From an uncultured Clostridia bacterium (GTDB taxonomy: Bacteria > Bacillota > Clostridia > TANB77 > CAG-508), in assembly GCA_934148985.1 (NCBI GenBank), contig CAKPDO010000057.1, positions 1 through 6,980 of the forward strand: 6,980 nt of DNA, read 5' to 3'. Numbering within the stretch: position 1 is the first letter of the stretch; each line of letters starts with the position of its first letter. Below the pieces are notes generated by a model. It made no database searches, was not told the DNA's origin, and worked only from the letters and a program-made list of their open reading frames with translations. A program made the position numbers and the translations under genes. Below are positions 1-5,782 of the stretch, in pieces.

Positions 1-76
1 CTTCTGCTCCAAACATTTGTCTAAATGCTAGACGTCCTATACGTCCAAATCCATTAATGGCTACTTTTACTGACAT
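1..76 (-). CDS. gap: Glyceraldehyde-3-phosphate dehydrogenase, N-terminal fragment (runs off the window)
   Basis: The reverse strand starts ATG and reads MSVKVAINGFGRIGRLAFRQ, followed by MFGAE. This is the beginning of the NAD(P)-binding Rossmann fold of GAPDH; the NGFGRIGR dinucleotide-binding loop is diagnostic. The enzyme oxidises and phosphorylates glyceraldehyde 3-phosphate to 1,3-bisphosphoglycerate in cytoplasmic glycolysis. Only about 25 codons are present, so the catalytic Cys and His lie outside the window and the distinction between glycolytic GapA and gluconeogenic GapB types cannot be made. The start is supported by a perfect AGGAGG at 85-90, 8 nt upstream of the ATG. A promoter and a structured leader lie upstream, so this is probably the first gene of its transcript. 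Confidence 0.93.
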   Translation of the reverse strand, partial: MSVKVAINGFGRIGRLAFRQMFGAE

Positions 77-92
77 AAAAAATTCCTCCTTT

Positions 93-154
93 AAACATAC
101 CCTAGTTTATGTATGTTTTTTACATTTTTGTTTATTATTGCCTTTTCTAGGCAA
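93..154 (-). promoter_or_regulatory. Structured 5' leader of gap (two hairpins)
   Basis: Two inverted repeats lie between the predicted transcription start and the ribosome binding site. The first, at 138-154, has arms TTGCC/GGCAA and a 7-nt loop, and would sit at the extreme 5' end of the mRNA. The second, at 93-118, has perfect 8-nt arms AAACATAC/GTATGTTT around a 10-nt spacer and ends 2 nt before the AGGAGG. By inference, a 5'-terminal hairpin may stabilise this abundant mRNA, and the second repeat could be a repressor operator or tune ribosome access. No known riboswitch is recognised. Confidence 0.45.
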
Positions 155-158
155 ATTT

Positions 159-187
159 ATTCTATAACAAGTTTTAAAATAATGCAA
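159..187 (-). promoter_or_regulatory. Predicted sigma-A promoter of gap
   Basis: On the reverse strand a TTGCAT -35 box (182-187) and a TAGAAT -10 box (159-164) are separated by exactly 17 nt. Transcription would begin near position 152, giving a leader of about 75 nt before the gap start codon. The boxes match the sigma-A consensus at 4/6 and 5/6 positions. The call rests on sequence only. Confidence 0.6.
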
Positions 188-349
188 GGGGTTTAGAAGA
201 TTTTTTGCCCTTATTTTTTTACTTTTTTCGAGTTTTCAGACCGTTTTCGACAAATTTTGTAATTATTTTGTTGTATAATTTTAGATAAGGTATACCAAAT
301 CCCAATTTCTCCAACACCCCAAATTAATAATAACCACAAACAAAAAACA

Positions 350-733
350 CTAAAAAATATTAACCCAATTAAAAGAATATTTATCAGTAATATGCTCTAA
401 AACAAATTTCATTTTTTCAAGTTCACAAATAGCCTGATTAAATTCACCAGTATCTGCAAGGCTTTTACATGCTGTGAAATTATTTTCAACTTTTTCTAAT
501 TCATCATGCTCAATATAATAAGCAAGTTTTTCATGTACTTCGTTCCACTTTTTTTCAATTTTGCTTATCTCCAAATCCGTATTTTCTTTAGAATTATCTA
601 ATAAACTTTGTTTTAAACTTTCTAGTTCTTCAGTTATAAAATTCACCGTATTTTTAGTATAATTTTGTGTAAAACTATCACCTATAATAATTAAAACAAC
701 CAAAATTGCGCAAATTATCATTTCTTTATACAT
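350..733 (-). CDS. DUF4363 family membrane-anchored protein
   Basis: A 127-residue protein of unknown function. It has a short N-terminal MYKEM stretch, one hydrophobic segment at about residues 5-20, then a polar, mostly helical region rich in Lys/Glu. The motif W..V..KLAYYIEHDELEK and the ending NIF resemble the DUF4363 family, which commonly lies next to DUF421 genes in clostridia. The most likely start is the ATG at 731-733: it has AAAGGAA about 7 nt upstream and lies just after the stop of the upstream gene. A longer in-frame start at 769 would run 31 bases into that gene and lacks a better site, so it is rejected. The protein is probably an inner-membrane partner of the DUF421 protein with its helical domain outside the membrane, but topology is inferred. 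No clear terminator is seen downstream. Confidence 0.75.
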   Translation of the reverse strand: MYKEMIICAILVVLIIIGDSFTQNYTKNTVNFITEELESLKQSLLDNSKENTDLEISKIEKKWNEVHEKLAYYIEHDELEKVENNFTACKSLADTGEFNQAICELEKMKFVLEHITDKYSFNWVNIF

Positions 734-738
734 AAAAA

Positions 739-1419
739 CTATTCCTTTCCCTTTTCTTTTTTCTGGCAAAAAATTTGACCTTTCCCATCAAAAGTCACAA
801 GCAATGCTTCTTCTGGTTTGAAACCAAATTTTTCCACTTCTATCAAAAGCCAATTATAATCTTTGCCAATTTTATTTAAATTTTCATTCATAATTTTACC
901 ATCAACTACTAGATCATATGGAAGCCCTTCATAATCTGGCATTATATTAAAATCTTCAGGAATTGTTTTCCTTTTATTCGGCTTTTCTATAACTGTTACC
1001 TGCCCACTCGTTTCAAGAATTGCAAATTCTACATCTCCTATATTAATAACATCTTTTGCTCTTAATCTCTCTTGAAGTTCATTTAAAGTAAATCTTTCCT
1101 TAATTAACGCCTGTTCATCAATTTTCCCTCTATATATCAAAATTCTTGGTTTCCCACAAATAGCTTCTCTTGCCTTTATACTTTTTAAATTTATTGTAGA
1201 TATTATTAAATGCATTACAAGCAATCCAATTATTGGAACAATTCCATTTGAAATTGGAATTCCAGTTTCCGTCATTGGAATTGATGCTAAATCTGCTATC
1301 ATAATTGCTATTGCAAGTTCAAACGGTTGAAGTTGCCCGATTTCTCTTTTTCCCATTAAACGCATTACTATTAAAACTACAATATATAAAATTATTGCTC
1401 TTGTAAAATTTATTAACAT
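739..1419 (-). CDS. YetF-like DUF421 family membrane protein
   Basis: A 226-residue protein. Residues 1-75 hold about three membrane helices, including the family hallmark MRLMGKREIGQLQPFELAIA (residues 19-38) followed by IMIADLASIPM. The rest is a soluble YetF-type domain: GKPRILIYRGKI (about 89-100), a LNELQERLRAKDVINIGDVE stretch (about 112-131), then AILETSGQVTVIEKP. The length fits the family. The biochemical role of DUF421 proteins is poorly known; relatives in spore formers have been linked to spore membrane properties, but nothing here shows that role. The start ATG (1417-1419) has AAGGAG about 8 nt upstream. The gene is first in a two-gene unit with the DUF4363 gene, whose ribosome binding site lies inside this gene's last codons, so the two are probably translationally coupled. 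Confidence 0.88.
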   Translation of the reverse strand: MLINFTRAIILYIVVLIVMRLMGKREIGQLQPFELAIAIMIADLASIPMTETGIPISNGIVPIIGLLVMHLIISTINLKSIKAREAICGKPRILIYRGKIDEQALIKERFTLNELQERLRAKDVINIGDVEFAILETSGQVTVIEKPNKRKTIPEDFNIMPDYEGLPYDLVVDGKIMNENLNKIGKDYNWLLIEVEKFGFKPEEALLVTFDGKGQIFCQKKEKGKE

Positions 1420-1490
1420 ATGTTTTCTCCTTCTTGCACATTTGGCACATTTTTACTTATTTTTTCAAAAAAATAAAATTTTATTCTCAC

Positions 1491-1520
1491 ATTGTATAAA
1501 AAAAATCAAATTGTAAACAA
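1491..1520 (-). promoter_or_regulatory. Weak candidate promoter for the DUF421-DUF4363 unit
   Basis: The 157-bp gap between the divergent DUF421 and holin-like genes is nearly all A/T. On the reverse strand TACAAT (1491-1496) could be a -10 box, with TTGTTT 18 nt upstream (1515-1520) or TTTACA 15 nt upstream (1512-1517) as the -35. Neither spacing is ideal. No convincing plus-strand promoter for the holin-like gene could be picked from the same gap. Confidence 0.3.
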
Positions 1521-1576
1521 TAATTTTATATAGCTAAAAAAATACTTTTAAATATAAATAAAAAGGAGGATGAATT

Positions 1577-1954
1577 ATGTCTGACGCACAAACAAGGTCA
1601 AATGCATCTAATGGTACAAGTACAGTATGGCAAATAATAGGTAGATTAGTTGCTGCAGCCGTAGTCTTAGCAATTACTGCATTTTTCACACCCGGATTTG
1701 CTATAAATAATATTTGGTCATTAGCTATTGCTGCTGTAGTTTTAACAGTTTTAGATTATTTGATAGTTAAATTTACAGGTTTGCACGCAAGTCCATTTGG
1801 AAAAGGATTTATAGGATTTGCACTTGCTGCTATTATTTTATATGTCACTCAATTCTTTGTAGCTGGATATACAATTTCATGGATGGCTGCTATAATTGGC
1901 GCTTTAATTTATGGAGTAGTAGATTATTTTATACCTGGCACACAGGAAATGTAG
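1577..1954 (+). CDS. Phage-holin-4-type small integral membrane protein
   Basis: A 125-residue, very hydrophobic protein. A polar N-terminus (residues 1-16, Ser/Thr/Asn-rich) precedes four predicted helices at about 20-39, 46-65, 76-95 and 100-119. The protein shows an internal duplication: LAITAFFTPGFAINN...VLDYLI (about 31-63) is echoed by LYVTQFFVAGYTIS...VVDYFI (about 88-119), and each copy is a two-helix unit. This matches chromosomally encoded clostridial proteins annotated as phage holin family (superfamily IV, four TMS). There is no endolysin or phage gene nearby, so a lysis function is not supported; it is better read as a small membrane protein of unknown role. AAGGAGG at 1563-1569 lies 7 nt before the ATG. 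It is a single gene ending at a terminator shared with the convergent operon. Confidence 0.7.
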   Translation: MSDAQTRSNASNGTSTVWQIIGRLVAAAVVLAITAFFTPGFAINNIWSLAIAAVVLTVLDYLIVKFTGLHASPFGKGFIGFALAAIILYVTQFFVAGYTISWMAAIIGALIYGVVDYFIPGTQEM

Positions 1955-1971
1955 TATCTATTAAATAATAA

Positions 1972-2019
1972 AATAGAGCTTAATATATGTATTTTATTGT
2001 GCATATATTAAACTCTATT
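1972..2019. terminator. Bidirectional intrinsic terminator between convergent genes
   Basis: The left arm is AATAGAG, C, TTAATATATG and the right arm is CATATATTAA, A, CTCTATT. This gives 17 pairs with one mismatch around a 12-nt loop. T-rich tracts follow on both strands: ATTTTATAATTTTT after the plus-strand arm and TTTTATTATTT after the minus-strand arm. It lies 17 nt after the holin-like gene and just past the stop of the beta-helix acyltransferase gene, so it can serve both transcripts. Confidence 0.8.
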
Positions 2020-2022
2020 ATT

Positions 2023-2688
2023 TTATAATTTTTGTACAATTTCGTTTTGATTTTTATAAATCATATTTGGATTAACATAACCTCTAACAGATGATAATGG
2101 ATAAATATTTGTTTTTCTTCCAATCACTGTACCAGGATTTAAAACAGAACCACATCCAACCTCTACATTATCTCCTAATATTGCTCCGAATTTTTTCAAA
2201 TTAGTTTCAATTTTTTCATTATTACATTTTACTGTAACTAATGACTTATCAGATTTTAAATTTGATATTATGCTTCCAGCACCCATATGCGACTTGTAAC
2301 CTAAAATAGAATCTCCTACATAATTGTAGTGTGGCACCTGTGCATTATTAAATATAATTACATTCTTTAGTTCTGTTGAATTTCCAACGACAACATTTTT
2401 TCCAACTATTGCATTCCCTCTAATAAAAGCCGAATGCCTTATTTCAGCATCTTCATCAATTATGCAAGGCCCAATAATGCAAGATGTTGGTGCAATTTTT
2501 GCTGATTTTGCAATCCATATATTTTCTGACTTTTTTTCAAATTTATTTAAATCAAGCTCATTTCCAAGTTTTATTATAAAATCATTTATTTTTGTAAGAA
2601 CTTCCCAAGGATATGTAGCATTATCAAATATATTTTTACTAATGGTTTCATCTAAGTTTAAAAGATTTCTAGTTTCTAATTCTTGCAT
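2023..2688 (-). CDS. Left-handed beta-helix acetyltransferase, GlmU C-terminal-like (putative glucosamine-1-phosphate N-acetyltransferase)
   Basis: A 221-residue protein. Residues 1-55 are a helical N-terminal region; residues about 58-205 are hexapeptide repeats of a left-handed beta-helix (IIGPCIIDEDAEI, AIVGKNVVVGNSTEL, AILGDNVEVGCGSVL, GTVIGRKTNIYPL). The stretch ELKN...VPHYNYVGDSILG...HMGAGS (106-139) lines up with the GlmU acetyltransferase stretch EIKKS...GHLSYLGDAEIG...NIGAG. His120 matches the GlmU catalytic His, Tyr123 the acetyl-acceptor-site Tyr, and Lys108 and Asn143 other active-site positions. The predicted role is acetyl-CoA-dependent acetylation of glucosamine-1-phosphate, or of a related amino-sugar phosphate, in the cytoplasm. 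The uridyltransferase half of GlmU is absent here and appears to be supplied by the upstream gene, which overlaps this one by 20 nt. GGAAG lies 10 nt before the ATG at 2686-2688. The substrate is inferred, not shown. Confidence 0.75.
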   Translation of the reverse strand: MQELETRNLLNLDETISKNIFDNATYPWEVLTKINDFIIKLGNELDLNKFEKKSENIWIAKSAKIAPTSCIIGPCIIDEDAEIRHSAFIRGNAIVGKNVVVGNSTELKNVIIFNNAQVPHYNYVGDSILGYKSHMGAGSIISNLKSDKSLVTVKCNNEKIETNLKKFGAILGDNVEVGCGSVLNPGTVIGRKTNIYPLSSVRGYVNPNMIYKNQNEIVQKL

Positions 2689-3868
2689 CTCTTTCTAACT
2701 TCCTTTCATATATCTCTTTTGCTGTTTCAGGACTATCAATGCCCTCTTTATTTTTTATCGGTGCAAATTCATCCTCTCTTTTCACCCTCATAACCAACAT
2801 ATCATCAAAGTTTTCAAATGCATCAAATATAAAAGTTTCAAATTTATATAATCCATTTTTTTTCGCAATGTGATATTGTAATTCATAATTCGTAACTTTT
2901 TCAATAGCTTCTATACTTAAAAGATGACTTATAATATTTGCCTCACCATAAGCAAGGTCCCCATTTTCATTTCTTTTTTCTCTCATTTCTTCTGATAATT
3001 CTATATATTCTACTGTACTTGGTTTATTGTTTCTTTTACAAAAAACACCTACTTTTTCCTCTGGATATGCTTTAGCAACAGATTTTGATGCAATTTGCAT
3101 ATTATTTTTTATAGTTTCGCCAATAAATATAGGAGAAATTGGATTAACCATTATGTTGTCAACTCCACAAATATATACCCATTTTACGTTTTTTGATTTC
3201 ATATCATTTATTATATTTTGATTTTTCATTGCCACATAAACTCCGCCATTCCCATTTGAACCAGTTTTTATTTTATTTTCTTCTATAACTATTTTTCCAT
3301 CTTCTGTAAGCATTGGCAATTCACCTTGCATAAAAAATTTAATCTTATCTTTTTCATATCCAAAAAAATTGTGTTCTTCTAAAAAAGTAACTGTTTCTTT
3401 ATAGTTTTGTTTACTTGTCATTATATACCAATAAGGTAAAGTTCCATATAACTCTTTAGCTTTCATTAAATTTTCGGTTAGAATTTCAAATATATATTTT
3501 CCTTTTTCTCCAATGTCTAATTTATATGTTCCCTTAGGGCCTTTCCAACCTAATCTTGTTCCTTGTCCCCCTGCCATAGTTACAACTGCAAATTCATTTT
3601 TCTTTATTATATTTTCACCTATTTTTTTTGCTTCTTCTTTTTCTTCTTTGCTTATTTTTTCTAAATCTATATAGTTTATTGGCTCTATTTTTCCATTATT
3701 TGTAACGTGATTTTCTTTAGTTAATTTATATAATTTTTGTATTTTATCAAAGTCTATTTCTTCTATTTGTTTTGCTATTTTTTCTTGTTCTTCTTTGTTC
3801 ATTTTTTCTATTTCTACTATTATTTGCTCTTGATTGTATTTTTTTAGTTTTTCTTCTAAGTCTATCAT
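2669..3868 (-). CDS. UDPGP/UAP-family nucleotidyltransferase (putative UDP-N-acetylglucosamine pyrophosphorylase)
   Basis: A 399-residue protein of the eukaryotic-type UDP-sugar pyrophosphorylase family, which makes UDP-HexNAc (or UDP-glucose) from UTP and the sugar 1-phosphate. Residues 1-55 are a Lys/Glu-rich helical region. The nucleotide loop AGGQGTRLG is at 99-107, followed by K109, P111 and K112. GNGG (206-209), GVDN (235-238), GEANIISH (308-315) and REDEFAPIKN (364-373) match the sugar- and uridine-binding motifs of UAP1-like enzymes. I chose the ATG at 3866-3868 because AGGGTGG lies 5 nt upstream. The ATG 33 nt earlier (3899-3901) has no ribosome binding site and falls at the predicted transcription start. 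The gene is followed, with a 20-nt overlap, by the beta-helix acetyltransferase. UDP-GlcNAc is favoured over UDP-glucose because of that partner. Confidence 0.83.
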   Translation of the reverse strand: MIDLEEKLKKYNQEQIIVEIEKMNKEEQEKIAKQIEEIDFDKIQKLYKLTKENHVTNNGKIEPINYIDLEKISKEEKEEAKKIGENIIKKNEFAVVTMAGGQGTRLGWKGPKGTYKLDIGEKGKYIFEILTENLMKAKELYGTLPYWYIMTSKQNYKETVTFLEEHNFFGYEKDKIKFFMQGELPMLTEDGKIVIEENKIKTGSNGNGGVYVAMKNQNIINDMKSKNVKWVYICGVDNIMVNPISPIFIGETIKNNMQIASKSVAKAYPEEKVGVFCKRNNKPSTVEYIELSEEMREKRNENGDLAYGEANIISHLLSIEAIEKVTNYELQYHIAKKNGLYKFETFIFDAFENFDDMLVMRVKREDEFAPIKNKEGIDSPETAKEIYERKLERDARIRN

Positions 3869-3907
3869 TTTTACCACCCTTGTTATTATATTATTTTTCA
3901 TGGGTTT

Positions 3908-3936
3908 ATTCTACAACAGTTTGAAATAAATAGCAA
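3908..3936 (-). promoter_or_regulatory. Predicted sigma-A promoter of the UAP/acetyltransferase operon
   Basis: On the reverse strand TTGCTA (3931-3936) and TAGAAT (3908-3913) are 17 nt apart. Transcription would start near 3901, about 33 nt before the chosen start codon at 3868. The layout closely resembles the gap promoter (TTGC-type -35 and an identical TAGAAT -10). Confidence 0.6.
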
Positions 3937-3966
3937 GAATTTTTTATTATTTTGATGGCCAACTCA

Positions 3967-4092
3967 GGGCTGGTTCTTTTTTGGACATGTTCTCAAAAGA
4001 ACATTGACCCAAAAAGAACCGGTCCCGATGAGTCGACCCAAAAAGAACCGGTCCCGATGAGTCGACCCAAAAAGAACCGGTCCCAATGGTCC
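3967..4092. repeat. 29-bp tandem repeat array with one inverted copy, forming a long hairpin
   Basis: Three head-to-tail 29-bp units lie at 4006-4034, 4035-4063 and 4064-4092. Each begins GACCCAAAAAGAACCGG, then TCCC; the first two end GATGAGTC and the third diverges after TCCC (AATGGTCC). A related inverted copy at 3967-3986 (GGGCTGGTTCTTTTTTGGAC) pairs with the first unit over 3967-3984/4008-4025: 18 positions with one mismatch and two G-U pairs. Inside it is a further perfect 7-bp stem ATGTTCT/AGAACAT with a CAAA loop (3987-4004). The unit is about 55% GC (16 of 29) in an AT-rich genome. The block lies between two divergent promoters and has no T-run, so it is not a standard terminator. 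Its origin is unknown; it looks like a dispersed intergenic repeat. Confidence 0.85.
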
Positions 4093-4100
4093 AAAAATCG

Positions 4101-4129
4101 TTGCCAAACCTCAAAATATGTGATATAAT
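4101..4129 (+). promoter_or_regulatory. Predicted sigma-A promoter of guaA
   Basis: TTGCCA (4101-4106) and a perfect TATAAT (4124-4129) are 17 nt apart, with a TG extension (TGATATAAT). Transcription would start near 4136, leaving only about 25 nt of leader. There is therefore no room for a guanine riboswitch or an attenuator. The -35 box begins 9 nt after the last tandem repeat unit. Confidence 0.75.
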
Positions 4130-4160
4130 GGTGCAAATTAAAAAATGGAGGTAGAAAATC

Positions 4161-5699
4161 TTGAAAAAAAATGAACTAATTTTAATACTAGATTTCGGTG
4201 GACAATACAATCAATTAATAGCTCGTAGAGTAAGAGAATGTAATGTTTACTCTGAAGTTGTGCCTTTTGACATTTCTTTAGAAAAAATTAAAGAAAAAAG
4301 TCCAAAAGGTATTATTTTTACAGGTGGGCCAGCCAGTGTATTTGGAGAAGATAGTCCCAAATGTGATAGCAAAATATTTGAACTTGGTATTCCAGTTTTA
4401 GGTATTTGTTATGGTATGCAACTTATGGCTTATACTCTAGGTGGTAATGTTGCACATGCTGACAAAAGAGAATATGGAACAACAGATGTTTCAATTGACA
4501 ATACTTCTAAATTATTTCAAGGATTTGGAACAACAAATGGCTTTTTAATGAGTCATACAGATTTTGTAGAAACAGTACCTAACGGATTTAAAAATATAGG
4601 TCATACTTCTTCTTGCCCAAATGCCGCTATGGAAAATGCGGATAAAAAATTATATGGTATACAATTCCATCCAGAAGTTAATAACTCTGTTAATGGAACT
4701 ATGGTTATTAAAAACTTTTTATATAATGTTTGTGGATGTCAAGGAGATTGGCAAATGTCTTCATTTGTTGAAGATTCTATTAAAACATTAAAAGAAAAAA
4801 TCGGAAATGGAAAAGCTTTATGTGCTCTATCTGGTGGTGTTGATTCATCAGTTGCTGCCGTTCTTTTAAGTAAAGCTATCGGAAAAAATTTAACTTGTAT
4901 ATTTGTTGACCATGGTCTTCTTCGTAAAAATGAAGGCGATGAAGTTGAAAAAATATTTAGAGAACAATATGATATAAATCTTATAAGAGTAAATGCTGAA
5001 GATAGATTTTTAGCTAAATTAAGTGGTGTAACTGACCCAGAAAAGAAAAGAAAAATTATTGGTGAAGAATTTATTAGAGTTTTTGAAGAAGAATCTAAAA
5101 AAATTGGAACAGTTGATTTTCTTGTTCAAGGTACAATCTACCCAGATGTTATTGAAAGCGGTCTAGGAAAAAGTTCTGTAATTAAAAGTCACCATAATGT
5201 TGGTGGTCTTCCAGATTATGTTGATTTTAAAGAGATTGTTGAACCTCTAAGAAATCTATTTAAAGATGAGGTTAGAAAAGTTGGTTTGGAACTTGGTATT
5301 CCAGAAAATCTTGTATTTAGACAACCTTTCCCTGGCCCTGGTCTTGCAATTAGAGTTATCGGAGATATTACAAAAGATAAGTTAGATATTTTAAGAGAAG
5401 CTGATTTTATTTTTAGAGATGAAATCGCAAAAGCTGGCTTACATAAATCTATTAATCAATATTTTGCGGTTCTTACAAATTTACGCTCTGTTGGTGTTAT
5501 GGGTGACGAACGTACTTATGACTATACTGTGGCTTTAAGAGCTGTTGAAACTACTGATTTTATGACTGGAGTTTGGAGTAAAATTCCTTATGAAATTTTA
5601 GAGAAAGTTTCTTCTAGAATTGTTAATGAAGTTAAACATGTTAATAGAGTTGTTTATGATATTACTTCTAAACCACCTGCAACTATTGAGTGGGAATAA
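4161..5699 (+). CDS. guaA: GMP synthase (glutamine-hydrolysing)
   Basis: A 512-residue cytoplasmic enzyme that aminates XMP to GMP using glutamine and ATP, the last step of de novo GMP synthesis. The N-terminal class I glutamine amidotransferase has LDFGGQYNQLIARRVRE (10-26), TGGPASV (54-60), the nucleophile Cys83 in GICYGMQ, and His170/Glu172 in QFHPEV. The ATP-pyrophosphatase domain has the P-loop SGGVDSS (224-230) and FVDHGLLR (248-255). The C-terminal dimerisation domain has QPFPGPGLAIRVIGDIT (388-404) and ends KPPATIEWE. Length and domains are complete. The start is a TTG at 4161, 9 nt after GGAGG (4147-4151); an ATG at 4171 is out of frame and stops after two codons. Arginine codons are mostly AGA (17 of 21). 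No terminator is seen between it and the synthetase gene downstream, so read-through is likely. Confidence 0.97.
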   Translation: MKKNELILILDFGGQYNQLIARRVRECNVYSEVVPFDISLEKIKEKSPKGIIFTGGPASVFGEDSPKCDSKIFELGIPVLGICYGMQLMAYTLGGNVAHADKREYGTTDVSIDNTSKLFQGFGTTNGFLMSHTDFVETVPNGFKNIGHTSSCPNAAMENADKKLYGIQFHPEVNNSVNGTMVIKNFLYNVCGCQGDWQMSSFVEDSIKTLKEKIGNGKALCALSGGVDSSVAAVLLSKAIGKNLTCIFVDHGLLRKNEGDEVEKIFREQYDINLIRVNAEDRFLAKLSGVTDPEKKRKIIGEEFIRVFEEESKKIGTVDFLVQGTIYPDVIESGLGKSSVIKSHHNVGGLPDYVDFKEIVEPLRNLFKDEVRKVGLELGIPENLVFRQPFPGPGLAIRVIGDITKDKLDILREADFIFRDEIAKAGLHKSINQYFAVLTNLRSVGVMGDERTYDYTVALRAVETTDFMTGVWSKIPYEILEKVSSRIVNEVKHVNRVVYDITSKPPATIEWE

Positions 5700-5717
5700 A
5701 AATTTATATAATAAGCC

Positions 5718-5746
5718 TTTAAAAATTCTCCTTTTTGTGATATAAT
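5718..5746 (+). promoter_or_regulatory. Predicted promoter of the RelA/SpoT-like gene
   Basis: A perfect TATAAT (5741-5746) with a TG extension (TGATATAAT) has a weak -35 TTTAAA (5718-5723) 17 nt upstream. The 13-mer TGTGATATAATGG (5736-5748) also occurs exactly at the guaA promoter (4119-4131). Transcription would start near 5753, giving a leader of about 30 nt. Confidence 0.6.
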
Positions 5747-5778
5747 GGATGCATACCATTACACAGAAAGGAGAATTT
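5723..5778 (+). promoter_or_regulatory. Long hairpin that would hide the ribosome binding site of the RelA/SpoT-like gene in read-through RNA
   Basis: The arms AAATTCTCCTTT (5723-5734) and AAAGGAGAATTT (5767-5778) are perfectly complementary over 12 nt. Pairing continues through U-G and UGUG/CACA to 17 contiguous pairs, then after a small internal loop through AATGG/CCATT (5744-5748/5756-5760) with a 7-nt loop. The 3' arm contains the AAAGGAG ribosome binding site (5767-5773), 9 nt before the ATG. The -10 box lies in the 5' half, so RNA from the local promoter (start near 5753) lacks the left arm, while RNA continuing from guaA contains it. No T-run follows, so this is not a terminator. It could alternatively act as a DNA operator. 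Confidence 0.65.
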
Positions 5779-5782
5779 AGTT

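Noticed and set aside
188..349. Terminator or small gene after the DUF4363 gene
   Set aside because: The region is AT-rich with only a GGTATACC palindrome (289-296) and repeated TTTTCGA; there is no convincing stem with a T-run and no supported open frame.
2462..2698. Plus-strand open frame of 78 codons
   Set aside because: It is antisense to the beta-helix acetyltransferase, has no ribosome binding site, and is Phe/Ser-rich as expected from a shadow of AT-rich coding DNA.
3027..3221. Plus-strand open frame of 64 codons
   Set aside because: It is antisense to the conserved UAP-like gene and has no start signals.
3967..4025. Intrinsic terminator
   Set aside because: The stem is strong, but neither side has a T-run and it lies upstream of both divergent promoters.
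4006..4092. CRISPR array
   Set aside because: The 29-bp units are directly adjacent with no spacers, and no cas genes are present.
4130..4160. Guanine riboswitch or attenuator before guaA
   Set aside because: The leader between the strong promoter and the start codon is only about 25 nt, too short for an aptamer or terminator-antiterminator.
3947..4210. Minus-strand open frame of 87 codons across the tandem repeats
   Set aside because: It is made by the 29-bp repeats being free of stops. It overlaps the guaA start and promoter, has no ribosome binding site, and reads low-complexity repeated residues.
5700..5782. Small antitoxin gene of a toxSAS-type toxin-antitoxin pair
   Set aside because: No open frame with a ribosome binding site is found in the gaps on either side of the synthetase (5700-5782 and 6746-6850).
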